This document shows positions 7,960 to 16,348 of a DNA stretch of 64,000 nt, piece by piece. The notes beneath the pieces were generated by a model. It ran no database searches. It was not told where the DNA came from and saw only the letters and a program-made list of their open reading frames with translations. Source of the stretch: Methylocystaceae bacterium. Lineage in GTDB: Bacteria; Pseudomonadota; Alphaproteobacteria; Rhizobiales; Beijerinckiaceae. The translations under genes and the position numbers were made by a program. The stretch spans positions 103,569-167,568 of the forward strand of contig WSXZ01000012.1 of the NCBI GenBank assembly GCA_009773555.1, in the 5' to 3' direction. The first letter of the stretch is position 1. Every line of letters begins with the position of its first letter.

Positions 7960-9510
7960 CTAAGTATAGTACGTCTCGACTCGCGACGGCACGCCGTTCA
8001 GCGCTAACACGCGCGCGAAGGCATCTGCATACGCTCTGGCGCGCTCCATCGACTGCGATGGAAGATTGCAGTAGATGGCCGCCCCACCCTTATATCCGCG
8101 GCCGCCACGGCCTGTTTTTATTAGCCAACGGGCAAACCCCCTGCGGCTATCTGCGATCCATACGCTGGCCGAACCACATTCGCCTTCTTCAATTATGCCA
8201 TAGTCTTCCAACAGCATTGGTGTCGGCAGAGTGGCATTATGGGCTGCGCGCCCATGCTCATCAGCGAGTAGAAAAAGATTTGCCCACCAACTATCGCCTT
8301 CGGCCTGATCAGGAACCAATACAGGCGGAGTCGGCGGCCGAACAACTCCGTCTTCGCAGTGGTCCGGAAATGCCGTAACGAGACGCCGCAACTTCTGCGG
8401 CTCGAGCATCCAACCCGTGCACATGGTGCCGCGCTTGCCGGCACGTGATCTGACGTCCACATACACGTTAAACCGCGCGCCGTAACCATCCTTCCAGCGT
8501 TGAATGACAAGGTCTCGTGGTTCGGAAAGGAGGAGACCATCATAGAATTGCGCGGCAAGATAACGCCAGTCATCAGGCTCGAAGCCGAGTTCGTCCAGAA
8601 TAAAACTCGCCTTTGCGCCTCCCTCCTTATGTTCCCGATTGAACAGATAATCTGTGAATTTTCCGTCGGGGAGAACAGCCTGCAGGATGTCTTTGGCGGT
8701 CTCAGCGGTTGAAAACCTATAAGTCTGTCCTGCGTGGTCGGTCCACGATGCGTCGCAAAGTGCTCGGAAGAGCCGACCTTCAACTCTTGTTTGGGTTTTC
8801 CGCCGTAGTCGATCTACGGAAAGCGCACCTCGCATCGACAATGAACTCCTTTCAAGCCTGAAAGGTTCAGACGGTTGCCCATAGCTGTGGTCCACCCACT
8901 TCAGGCCATTCGGCTTGAAGTTTCGCGCCCCCTCGAGCTCCCAATCTTCGTCCCCTTCGATGGTGCGCTGTTGGATCACCGCTCCATCGCTAATAAAAGC
9001 GAGGTGCATCAAACCGTCATAAAAGGCGTATCTCTGGATTGGATTGCCTTGATCAATTGGGCAGGAGCCGATGTAACCAGGGTACCCTTTCAGGGCCGCG
9101 TCACAACCCTCACGAACAGGATCGGGCACATCAGATAGAGCGAGGCATTCTTCTCGTCGCATTCGCAAGACATCCAGGATTGCGCGTGAATCCGGACTGC
9201 CAAGCCCCTCGCTCAACGCTTCCGACATGTCCCATAACAATAATCGGAACAGGGCCATATCGTGGGTCTTAGTGTGACCAGATTGCCTTGGCTCTGAATA
9301 TACCGCTCGAATTTGTGTGGTGAGTTCTGACAAAAGCTGAAGGCCACCGCGTAATTCCGCCACCGTTCTGCCGTGGGGATCAGCGGTAGATATCGCTTCA
9401 AGGAGAGCGCCTGTAAATGTCTTCAGCGCGGGCTCCTTCACGCCCACTGCACAGCTGTCAAAAAGGAAGAGATACGGTCGCTTCGGTTTCACTGAAATTC
9501 GGTCATTCAT
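7960..9510 (-). CDS. Unknown protein with a DUF6883-like domain and possible degenerate caspase-like N-terminus
   Basis: A 516-residue protein whose whole is not recognised. Residues about 280-390 (LPDGKFTDYLFNREHKEGG, then GYGARFNVYVDVRS and LVTAFP) resemble DUF6883, a small domain often found beside toxin-like genes. The N-terminus (LFLFDSCAVG, then FTGALLEAISTADPHGRTVAEL) resembles the cysteine half of caspase-like peptidases, but the histidine half is not present, so this reading is weak. Residues 100-270 and 400-516 match nothing I know. The gene sits in the cargo block, divergent from kaiC with a 385-nt gap. An effector role linked to the signalling genes is speculative. Confidence 0.55.
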   Translation of the reverse strand: MNDRISVKPKRPYLFLFDSCAVGVKEPALKTFTGALLEAISTADPHGRTVAELRGGLQLLSELTTQIRAVYSEPRQSGHTKTHDMALFRLLLWDMSEALSEGLGSPDSRAILDVLRMRREECLALSDVPDPVREGCDAALKGYPGYIGSCPIDQGNPIQRYAFYDGLMHLAFISDGAVIQQRTIEGDEDWELEGARNFKPNGLKWVDHSYGQPSEPFRLERSSLSMRGALSVDRLRRKTQTRVEGRLFRALCDASWTDHAGQTYRFSTAETAKDILQAVLPDGKFTDYLFNREHKEGGAKASFILDELGFEPDDWRYLAAQFYDGLLLSEPRDLVIQRWKDGYGARFNVYVDVRSRAGKRGTMCTGWMLEPQKLRRLVTAFPDHCEDGVVRPPTPPVLVPDQAEGDSWWANLFLLADEHGRAAHNATLPTPMLLEDYGIIEEGECGSASVWIADSRRGFARWLIKTGRGGRGYKGGAAIYCNLPSQSMERARAYADAFARVLALNGVPSRVETYYT

Positions 9511-9895
9511 TTACAAGCTGTCGAATTGGGCACAGTCGAGCCGATCATCGTAGCTGTTGTCAATCACCGCTTGGGGTCAGGAGCTGCCATCCGCGACGTC
9601 TGCTTCGCGCCAGAAGCGGACTTTTCACGGGCGGCATTTGCATCAGGACGGTCTTTGGCTAAGCTTCCGATGGAAGATGTCGGTTGAGCGTGGCCTTTTA
9701 GACGCCGAAGGGTGTGGGCGGTTCGAAGCGGAGGCAGGCTCAGCTCCGCGCTGGCTAGGCGGTTGTACCGACAGTCTGAAGCGTTGGGTAAAAGACTCAG
9801 CCGGGCCGCGCAGGGCTTGAACGCATCCTGGGGCTAGTTTTCCAATGGTTCCGCGTTCCCCCCGTTCTATTTAACGAAGAAATGGAGGCACGGAC
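9511..9895. other. Intergenic gap between the DUF6883-like gene and the KaiC-like gene
   Basis: These 385 nt should hold divergent promoters for the two flanking genes. I see no convincing sigma-70 pair, palindrome or further gene. A GGAGG ribosome-binding site precedes the kaiC-like TTG start. Confidence 0.5.
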
Positions 9896-11431
9896 TTGAC
9901 CGATAGCGAGGACACGATCCGAGCGGTGGGGGGCAGCGGTGACCGGGCGTCAACTGGCATCCCGGGCCTCGATGATATTCTTGTCGGGGGCCTAACCCGC
10001 CAGCGGCTCTACCTTGTCGAGGGCCTTCCCGGAAGCGGTAAAACTACCCTCGGGCTACAATTCTTATTGGAGGGGCAGCGGCGGGGCGAGCGCTGCATGT
10101 TTGTCACGCTTTCGGAGACTGAAGATGAGTTGCGCGCCTCGGCGGCCTCTCACGGTTGGTCGCTCGACGCCATCTCAGTGGTCGAGTTGAGCACCTTCCG
10201 TGGCGAGGAAGAAGAGCAGACTCTGCTCCACCCCGCCGAATTCGAACTTGGCGAGACCACCGAGCGGATTCTGGAACGGATCAAAGAGGAGAAGCCGGAT
10301 CGACTCGTCATCGATAACCTCTCCGAGGTGCGCATGCTCGCCCAGACGCCGCTGCGCTACCGTTGGCAGTTCTTCGCGCTGCGCCGGCTCTTTACCCGCT
10401 TGGGCTGCGTCGTCTTGATGCTTGACGACAAGACGGCTCGCCCGGATGATTTGCAAATACAAACCCTCGTCCACGGCGTGATCGCGCTAGAGCGGGGCAG
10501 CTTGAATACCTACGGGGCAGAGCGACTTGTTCTGAATGTGGTGAAAATGCGCGGCATCGCCTTTCACCGCGGCGCCCATGATTACGCGATCCTTACCGGT
10601 GGCCTCGTCGTCTATCCGCGTGTCACCATCTTCCAAAACAATGTCGAGACCGAATCCATCACCGTCAGCACCGGGGTTGCCGCACTGGATTCGTTACTGG
10701 GAGGCGGTCTGGTTGCCGGGGCCAGCACGCTGATCATGGGGCCGACTGGAACGGGCAAGACTTCCACTGCTACCCGCTGCATGCTCACGGCGCTAGAGCG
10801 CGGCGAGTCGGCCGCGGCGTTCATTTTCGATGAACAGCGCAGCGCGTTGCGCGCGCGCTCCGCCGGGCTGGGCATGGACCTATCGCCACATTTGAAGTCC
10901 GGGCGGCTGCGACTGCACGAATTCGATGCGAGCGAGCTGTCCCCCGGCAAGTTCTCCCACGATATTCGCCGCGCGGTCGATGTCGACGGCGCGCGGATGA
11001 TCTTGATCGACAGCCTTAACGGGTATTATCACGCCATGCCCAACGAGCAGTATTTGATGCTGCAGTTGCACGACCTGCTCGGTTTCCTGAGCCGCTCTGG
11101 CGTGGTGACGCTGCTCGTCCTTGGCCAGCATGGCCTGACCGGTGCGGTACATAGTCAGATTGACCTGAGCTATCTTTGCGACACCCTGCTCCTTACGCGC
11201 TATTTCGAGGCCGCAGGGCAAGTGCGCCGGTGCCTGTCCATTGTGAAGACCCGCACCGCAAAGCATGAGTCCACCATTCGCGAATTCACCTTAGGTCCGC
11301 CCAACTGCCTGACAATCGGTCCCGTCCTGCAGGATTTCGAGAATGTCCTGGCCGGCGCGCCCGTGTTTCGTGGAGCTGCCAACACCCTGATAGACACGCT
11401 GTCGGGGTCCGAGACTGATACTCCGGTGTAA
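9896..11431 (+). CDS. KaiC-like double RecA-fold ATPase
   Basis: The 511-residue protein has two KaiC/RecA-type ATPase domains. The first opens with STGIPGLDDILVGG and Walker A GLPGSGKT at about 43-50, followed by LSETEDELRASAASHGW, a KaiC hallmark. The second opens with STGVAALDSLLGGG, Walker A GPTGTGKT near 281, and Walker B MILIDSLNG. KaiC family proteins outside cyanobacteria act as timing or stress signalling ATPases that work with histidine kinases. No KaiB or KaiA gene is present here. The TTG start follows GGAGG by 8 nt. The histidine kinase gene begins 5 nt after the stop, so the pair is translationally linked and probably forms one signalling unit. Confidence 0.85.
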   Translation: MTDSEDTIRAVGGSGDRASTGIPGLDDILVGGLTRQRLYLVEGLPGSGKTTLGLQFLLEGQRRGERCMFVTLSETEDELRASAASHGWSLDAISVVELSTFRGEEEEQTLLHPAEFELGETTERILERIKEEKPDRLVIDNLSEVRMLAQTPLRYRWQFFALRRLFTRLGCVVLMLDDKTARPDDLQIQTLVHGVIALERGSLNTYGAERLVLNVVKMRGIAFHRGAHDYAILTGGLVVYPRVTIFQNNVETESITVSTGVAALDSLLGGGLVAGASTLIMGPTGTGKTSTATRCMLTALERGESAAAFIFDEQRSALRARSAGLGMDLSPHLKSGRLRLHEFDASELSPGKFSHDIRRAVDVDGARMILIDSLNGYYHAMPNEQYLMLQLHDLLGFLSRSGVVTLLVLGQHGLTGAVHSQIDLSYLCDTLLLTRYFEAAGQVRRCLSIVKTRTAKHESTIREFTLGPPNCLTIGPVLQDFENVLAGAPVFRGAANTLIDTLSGSETDTPV

Positions 11432-11436
11432 CGGCA

Positions 11437-13155
11437 GTGGATGGCCGTGTCCTCATTTTGGCGTCTCGCGGCCGCGATGCTGAACTGGCGGTCCGGATAC
11501 TCGCCAGAGACCAAGTGTCCTGCCATATCTGCGCCGACGTTGCGGAGCTGGTGCGGGAAGCGGTCGGGGGCGCCGAAGCCGCCCTAGTGACGGAAGAATC
11601 CCTGGACAATGACGACGTCGGCGTGCTGCTACGCTGGCTTGGAACGCAGCCGCCCTGGGCCAATTTTCCCTTTGTCGTGCTGGCCACGCCACGAGGTGAC
11701 CTCGCGCAGGGGTCACGGGTGCCTGAATGGTCTGATACGATAAATGCAGTGCTGCTCGAACGGCCCCTTGGCGCGGCCGCATTGGGGAGCGCGGTGCAAG
11801 CCGCGCTGCGTGACCGCCAAAGACAGTATTTGGTCCGGGACTATCTCTTGGAGCGGGAGCAGGCCGCGGCGCATTTGGCGGCGGTGAACGCCTCGCTAGA
11901 GACCAGGATCGCAGACCGCACCGAAGCTCTGCGTGCCGCTTACGTCCGCCTCGCGGAAGAAGTGCGCGAGCGCGAGAAGACGCAGGCCCTGCTTATTCAA
12001 GCGCAAAAAGTGGAGGCGCTCGGCAAGCTCGCCGGCGGCATCGCTCACGACTTCAACAATATCCTTCAGGCGGTCGGGGGGGCGCTCTCCATCATTGACC
12101 GCCGCGCCGACGATGCAGTGAGCGCTCGGCGCCTCGCAGGTCTCGCGCTCAAGGCAGTGGAGCGAGGCGCGGCCATCACAGGCCGTCTACTCGCGTTCGG
12201 GCGCCGTAGCGACTTGCGCACCGAAACGTTGGATGTGGCAAGCTTATTTACTGGGCTTCGAGAGATCCTGACGCCGACCCTTGGAGCCAACATCGAAGTC
12301 AACTTAAGTTCTGAACCGAATTTGCTATTTCGCGCGGACAAAGCGCAACTTGAAACGGTTCTCGTCAATCTTGCCGCCAACGCTCGCGACGCGATGACGG
12401 ACGGCGGGCAGCTTTTGTTTTCCGCGGGGTCGGAGGTCGTATCCTCGGAAGGTCTCGAGCACGCTCACGGGGTTGCGCCAGGGCGCTATGTTCGGCTTAC
12501 GGTCGCCGACAACGGCACGGGCATGGATGGGGCTACGCTCGCCCGTGCATGCGATCCCTTTTTCACCACCAAGCCGCAGGGCGCGGGAACCGGACTTGGT
12601 CTCGCCATGGCGGTGGGCTTCGCTTCGCAGTCCGGCGGGACTCTTGCAGTCGATAGTACTCCAGGCAAGGGCACAACAGTGACGTTGTGGTTGCCCGCGG
12701 CTGACTTTCACGGGGCTACCGACGCGGCGCCATCGCAGAATGCGGAGGACGCAGCATCGATACCCCGTCCCACTGCGAAAAGCGCCCGGGTGCTGGTGGT
12801 CGACGATGAGGATTTGGTGCGTGAGACCCTCGCCGAGAATTTGGAATCCGAGGGCATCGGCGTGGTGACCGCCGCGAACGCGACCGATGCGTTGTCTCTG
12901 CTCGCTGCGGGGGAGGAAGTGGATGCCATCGTCACCGATCTTTCCATGCCAGGCATGGACGGCATCGCTCTCATCCGCGCCGCCCAGGAACGTCGCCCCG
13001 GGCTCCCAGCCGTGTTGCTCACAGGCTTCGCCAAGGACGACACGGCCATCGCGGTGAGCGGAGCAATTTCCGGGGCCTTTTCATTGCTGCGCAAACCAGC
13101 CAGCTTCCATGATGTCCTCGACACGGTCCAGTCATTGCTGGGGGCCAAGAAGTAA
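11437..13155 (+). CDS. Hybrid histidine kinase partner of the KaiC-like protein
   Basis: A 572-residue cytoplasmic hybrid kinase with no membrane segment. Residues 1-125 resemble a receiver fold without a clear phospho-Asp. A coiled coil (about 130-190) leads to HisKA with GGIAHDFNNIL (His near 205). The ATPase domain shows the N box VLVNLAANARDAM and G boxes DNGTGM and GTGLGLAM. A C-terminal receiver has VVDDE and the phospho-Asp in VTDLSMPGMDG near 500, then RKP. The GTG start is 5 nt after the kaiC stop. Lack of a membrane sensor suggests that the KaiC-like ATPase supplies the input, an inference from linkage. Confidence 0.9.
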   Translation: MDGRVLILASRGRDAELAVRILARDQVSCHICADVAELVREAVGGAEAALVTEESLDNDDVGVLLRWLGTQPPWANFPFVVLATPRGDLAQGSRVPEWSDTINAVLLERPLGAAALGSAVQAALRDRQRQYLVRDYLLEREQAAAHLAAVNASLETRIADRTEALRAAYVRLAEEVREREKTQALLIQAQKVEALGKLAGGIAHDFNNILQAVGGALSIIDRRADDAVSARRLAGLALKAVERGAAITGRLLAFGRRSDLRTETLDVASLFTGLREILTPTLGANIEVNLSSEPNLLFRADKAQLETVLVNLAANARDAMTDGGQLLFSAGSEVVSSEGLEHAHGVAPGRYVRLTVADNGTGMDGATLARACDPFFTTKPQGAGTGLGLAMAVGFASQSGGTLAVDSTPGKGTTVTLWLPAADFHGATDAAPSQNAEDAASIPRPTAKSARVLVVDDEDLVRETLAENLESEGIGVVTAANATDALSLLAAGEEVDAIVTDLSMPGMDGIALIRAAQERRPGLPAVLLTGFAKDDTAIAVSGAISGAFSLLRKPASFHDVLDTVQSLLGAKK

Positions 13156-13299
13156 GGGAGTTCGAGCGGAGGGGACCTTCGCCCCGATCGGCGGTTAGCG
13201 GTCGCGCGAAGCGCTCGGATGAGGCTTAATTATTTCGCCCGCCGCTTGGGGGGCGCCAAGGCGCAACGTCGCGACAGTCCCAAACGCGTTCGGCGCTCT

Positions 13300-13662
13300 T
13301 CAAGCCGTCCCCGCGATCGCTTTCTTAATCAAGTCCATTAAAACTTGCGCTTTATAGGGCTTCGTCGCCCACGCTGTGCTTACGAATCGGTCGGGAACAC
13401 GTTCGCCGCTCGTGTAGCCGGTTGTGAAAATGACGGGAATCCCGCGGGCGACAAAAACATCGGCAGCCGGAAAGACCATTTTGTTATCGAGGTTTACGTC
13501 CAGTATTGCGATGTCAGCGGTGATTGAGGCAGCGATTTCTTCGGCCTCGCCAACGCTTGCCGCGGAGCCTACGATCTCGACGTCATAGGCCTCCAGCATC
13601 ATCTCCAGGCTGAGCAGGATGAGAGCATCGTCCTCAGCTACAAAAGCGCGCACTTTGGGCAA
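13300..13662 (-). CDS. Single-domain response regulator (receiver only)
   Basis: A 120-residue lone receiver: acidic pair EDD at 10-12, phospho-Asp 55 in AILDVNLDN, the switch Thr in IFTTGY, and Lys 101 in TKPYK. There is no output domain. Such CheY/DivK-like proteins act as phosphate shuttles or allosteric switches. It is convergent with the kinase gene, 144 nt away, and probably takes phosphate from the hybrid kinase or passes it on. It is likely transcribed on its own, since nothing follows on the minus strand until the DUF6883-like gene more than 3.7 kb away. Confidence 0.9.
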   Translation of the reverse strand: MPKVRAFVAEDDALILLSLEMMLEAYDVEIVGSAASVGEAEEIAASITADIAILDVNLDNKMVFPAADVFVARGIPVIFTTGYTSGERVPDRFVSTAWATKPYKAQVLMDLIKKAIAGTA

Positions 13663-14222
13663 AGAAACCTCCGCTCGTAGACCTGTCCCTGGAACCCTGC
13701 AAACTCGGGGCAGAATCCGCTAGATGCTACATTGGGTCAGATTTCGCCCTTTCAGGCGCCGGGCGGCCAGGAGGGCCTAATATTCGAGCCCACTTTGAGG
13801 GCTTCGAGGTGCGAGGGGTCGGTTCTTATGCAGGCGCTCGTGCTCCCTTCCTCGTCCGACACCAAAGAGGTAGACGATGCTCTCAGCATTTCAGAGCAAG
13901 TCGAAACTCTGAGGGCAACAGGTGGCGCGGCCGTCAATTGCAATGGCCGCGTCGCACAGCACCGTCGTAATCCTCTATCGATGGTCGGCGTCAGGACTTA
14001 CCCACTCGTCGCTATTCGACAGGAGATAGCTGCACTTTCGTCACAGCTGTAGCAGCGCAGATTCGGTGATAGCCATCAGCGATGATCAAAGGATTACTTT
14101 TTTTCCTTTCACCGCGGACCATCTTGCAGAGCGTGCGGGTCTGTTGAACCCCAGATTTCGACCGCAAGCTTGAGAAGGATCATCACCCCATTCGCACCCC
14201 CCAAGGGCCGCTTTGGGTCAAG

Positions 14223-14241
14223 AGCGGAAATTCAAATTGAC
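14223..14241 (-). repeat. Inverted repeat, right boundary of cargo block
   Basis: AGCGGAAATTCAAATTGAC is the inverted partner of 7817-7835 (18 of 19 bases). Phage-like coding sequence resumes about 430 nt further on. Confidence 0.65.
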
Positions 14242-14292
14242 GGGAAAACGCCACGCGTTGAAGACGGCCGCCCGAGGACTATAGTCAGGCCT

Positions 14293-14360
14293 CGTGAGGG
14301 CGCAAAATCGTGTGGCAGGGCAATACGCCCGCGGAGGGGGCCAGCGTCCTCCCCGTCACG
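14293..14360 (+). repeat. Structured repeat, copy 1
   Basis: A 68-nt element starting CGTGAGGGCGCAAAATCG and ending CCTCCCCGTCACG. Its ends are nearly complementary and an internal GGAGG/CCTCC pair can form. It is closely similar to copy 2, 293 nt downstream. Confidence 0.7.
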
Positions 14361-14585
14361 CCTACCAAAATTGGAGAACGCTGCCTCCAGTTCGGGACTC
14401 GGCAACCAACTCCCCATGCCACCAGATAAAATCGCCGTTAAAGCACCATTGAACGCCAAGGGCGCGTTTTTCGAAGGCGTATGGGCCCAAGACAGCGGAT
14501 TTCTGGACTGGCGCGCCAGAGGGCCGTTTCTGCGAAGATCGCGCTCGCGCGTTGTAGGAATCGCTTGGACGCTATATTCGGCGGT

Positions 14586-14654
14586 CGTGACGGCGCAAAA
14601 TCGAGCAGGCCGGGCAATGCGCCCGCGGAGGGAACTGGCGTCCTCCCCGTCACG
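14586..14654 (+). repeat. Structured repeat, copy 2
   Basis: A 69-nt element starting CGTGACGGCGCAAAATCG and ending CCTCCCCGTCACG. The outer CGTGACGG/CCGTCACG stem is perfect in this copy, where copy 1 has one mismatch. An inner GGAGG/CCTCC stem and a GGGCAATGCGCCC hairpin are possible. Function unknown. Confidence 0.7.
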
Positions 14655-14666
14655 CCCCTTAATTCT

Positions 14667-14936
14667 CTATTCGCGATCCCCCGGCCGACTCGGCTTTCGT
14701 AAGGGATTTTCGCCGGAGGGGCGTCTTGAGGCGCGCAGCCTTGCGCCGGACAGGCGCGAGCGAACGGCCAAGGAACTCGGCGCGCAGCGCCCGCGCCTGT
14801 CCCACACATAGGCGAGGCAATGAGCGCAGACCCATTCCAGGCCGATGCGTCGCGCCAGTCGCAGCCCATGATTGGCGCGCCGCACGATCGCCGCGCGATC
14901 GTAGCTTCCGTCGTCTTTGAGGAGCTGGCGCGCCAT
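14667..14936 (-). CDS. Small hypothetical phage protein
   Basis: From ATG 14936 the protein reads MARQLLKDDGSYDRAAIVRR and continues with a helical, aromatic segment ending CAHCLAYVWDRRG. The DRAAIVRRA pattern followed by a W/C/H-rich tail is seen in small early-region proteins of Mu-like phages of alphaproteobacteria, of unknown function. The last 35 residues are arginine- and serine-rich and look less coding-like, so the original C-terminus may have been lost next to the cargo insertion. The two Cys and a His (CAHC) could bind metal, but that is speculation. It follows the MuA-C-like gene by 71 nt in the same orientation. Confidence 0.45.
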   Translation of the reverse strand: MARQLLKDDGSYDRAAIVRRANHGLRLARRIGLEWVCAHCLAYVWDRRGRCAPSSLAVRSRLSGARLRASRRPSGENPLRKPSRPGDRE

Positions 14937-15007
14937 GAAGGTTCTGACTAAGACCCTGGCCGGCCGGCGCGACGGCGAAGCTCCGCGTCGGCCGGCGGAG
15001 CGCGGCG

Positions 15008-15736
15008 TCAATCGGCCGATGCTGGCCTAGCTTTTTCCGGCTGGGAGGCCTTCGCCGTCATCGCCTCCGAAGCGCCGGCTGGCTCCGGCTTCGCCACCCC
15101 GATCAAGCCGCCGTCGAGGTCGAGGATCATGAGGCGGGTCAGATGTCCGACTTTCGGGATGAAAACTGCGACCCGTTCGCCGTGAAGCGGCTGCATCGCC
15201 GCGCAGCTCCAAAAACGCCCGTCCAATCGCACGCCGCCATGCTCGACGGTGCGAAACGCCTTGAGAAAGGCCGCATAGATCGGCCCTCGCGTGTCCGGCG
15301 CCGCGCCATTCTCAGCGGCGTCAAGGATATCCGCAGCCGCCAACAAGGCTTCGACCACGTCGGCTCCCGCCCGCGGCGCGCCCTCGGCTTCAATCGCCAT
15401 GCTGGCGATGCAGCGGCCGAGCGCCGCCGATGCGCAGAGCAGCGTCCCGGAGACGTTCTTCGACGCAGGAACCGAGTCGAGCGCGGCGATGATCTCGCCA
15501 AAGCCGCGAAGATCGGATAGCGCCTCTCGCGCGCAGCGCGCATTGGCGGACAGCTCGAATTGCTCGGACGCCTCAATCGAAAGGCCGACGATGCGGCGGC
15601 CGATCGCCGCCGCGCCGCGCAGAAGATATTCAGAGTCGGCTTTATCCCCCGGGATGCAGTCCAGCGCATCTAGAATGTCGCCGAGATGGCCGATATCGTT
15701 CAACGCCTCCCTGGCGTGGCATGTCAGTTCGCTCAT
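15008..15736 (-). CDS. Phage protein with duplicated helical module and a MuA C-terminal-like domain
   Basis: From ATG 15736 the protein has 242 residues; a GTG start at 15787, overlapping the upstream stop, is possible. Residues 1-115 contain two similar modules (REALNDIGHLGDILDALD and REALSDLRGFGEIIAALD). Residues about 165-225 read GGVRLDGRFWSCAAMQPL, RVAVFIPKV and GGLIGVAKPE. They parallel the C-terminal barrel of the MuA homologue in this element: VGGRFWTCSELRERI, RVTVLIPKF and GNLIGFAEE. I infer a shared Mu-transposase C-terminal-like DNA-binding fold. It may help transposition or compete with MuA for DNA. I know of no named family for the whole protein. Confidence 0.6.
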   Translation of the reverse strand: MSELTCHAREALNDIGHLGDILDALDCIPGDKADSEYLLRGAAAIGRRIVGLSIEASEQFELSANARCAREALSDLRGFGEIIAALDSVPASKNVSGTLLCASAALGRCIASMAIEAEGAPRAGADVVEALLAAADILDAAENGAAPDTRGPIYAAFLKAFRTVEHGGVRLDGRFWSCAAMQPLHGERVAVFIPKVGHLTRLMILDLDGGLIGVAKPEPAGASEAMTAKASQPEKARPASAD

Positions 15737-15783
15737 ATTGAAAGACTTTCTGTTTGGGTGAGAAAACGCGTTATCCAGGCGCG

Positions 15784-16191
15784 TCACGCCGAAGCGCGCG
15801 CTTTTGTGAGCTTCTTTCGTGCGGGCTTTTGCGGCTTTGCGGCGCGTCCGCCAGCCTTCCGCGGCCTGGTTCGTCGTATCGCCGCCGCCAATCGTTCGGC
15901 TTCGGCCGCTTCCTTCAAAAACCCTTCGAGAAATATTTCCTTGTCCTGGAAAATCTCCGTCTCCAAAAGCAGCCGTCGTATGTCCGCAAGGATTTTGTCG
16001 AACTCAAATGTTCTGGCGTAGGCGTGGCGGACGTCGAGGTTCTCCAATTTCATGTCGTGGCGAAGCGCGCCCACTCTGCCCTCAAGATGTTCGGCATTGT
16101 CGAGCAACCTCTTGATAACCGTCTCATGCCATAGATGCTTGAGATGTTGAGTGCGTTCGTCGTAATCTCTCATCGATCGTATGCTGCTCAT
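15784..16191 (-). CDS. Hypothetical coiled-coil phage protein
   Basis: A 135-residue protein from ATG 16191, which is preceded by an AGGTGAAG ribosome-binding site; the track start at 16263 is less well supported. The sequence is almost entirely charged helix (ERTQHLKHLWHETVIKRLLD, then FEFDKILADIRRLLLETEIF). It ends in a very basic Lys/Ala/Pro tail (KPQKPARKKLTKARA) that would suit DNA contact. No family is recognised. The stop is close to the GTG alternative start of the next gene. It belongs to the early-gene string between gemA and the cargo block. Confidence 0.5.
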   Translation of the reverse strand: MSSIRSMRDYDERTQHLKHLWHETVIKRLLDNAEHLEGRVGALRHDMKLENLDVRHAYARTFEFDKILADIRRLLLETEIFQDKEIFLEGFLKEAAEAERLAAAIRRTRPRKAGGRAAKPQKPARKKLTKARASA

Positions 16192-16348
16192 GGACTTCAC
16201 CTGTCTGTCGTGGTTTACGATCATGCGAGGCGGGCGTAGCAGCGCCCGTCTCGCGCCTTCCAAGTCGCAAAGCTTGCGACTTGATCTCTTCCGCCGAAAA
16301 AAGTTGCAAAGACTGCGACTATTTCCTGCGCGGCGATTTCCCGCTCAA

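Larger units (their letters stand above)
7817..14241. mobile_element. Candidate nested insertion carrying the KaiC/HK/receiver cargo
   Basis: A 19-bp inverted repeat with one mismatch brackets 6.4 kb that contains no phage-like gene, while Mu-like genes lie on both sides (Mor-like genes below 7620, small phage genes above 14667). No transposase is present inside, and I could not identify a target duplication. The block may be a decayed transposon or material moved by a transposase acting from elsewhere. The repeat is seen; its role as a transposon end is inferred. Confidence 0.45.
13663..14666. other. Gene-poor kilobase with structured repeats
   Basis: Two ORFs in the track here (13732-14052 and 14170-14811, both plus strand) show biased, arginine- and proline-rich translations with no family resemblance, and I do not accept them as genes. 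The stretch contains the right inverted repeat of the cargo block and two copies of a 68-69-nt structured repeat. Otherwise it looks like decayed sequence at the junction with phage DNA. Confidence 0.55.

Noticed and set aside
9896-11431. A full circadian KaiABC clock
   Set aside because: Only a KaiC-like gene is present; no KaiA or KaiB reading frame was found nearby.
13732-14052. 106-residue ORF starting at a GGGTCAGATTTCGCCC motif
   Set aside because: It resembles the IS-like terminus only over a few bases and its translation matches no family. It was kept only as part of the gene-poor region.
14293-14654. Structured repeats as integron attC sites
   Set aside because: The complementary ends are CGTGACGG/CCGTCACG, without the GTTRRRY core of attC, and no integrase gene is present.
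14170-14811. 213-residue plus-strand ORF between the receiver and the small phage gene
   Set aside because: Composition is dominated by Arg, Pro and Ser, it contains both structured repeats and the inverted repeat, and no domain is recognisable.
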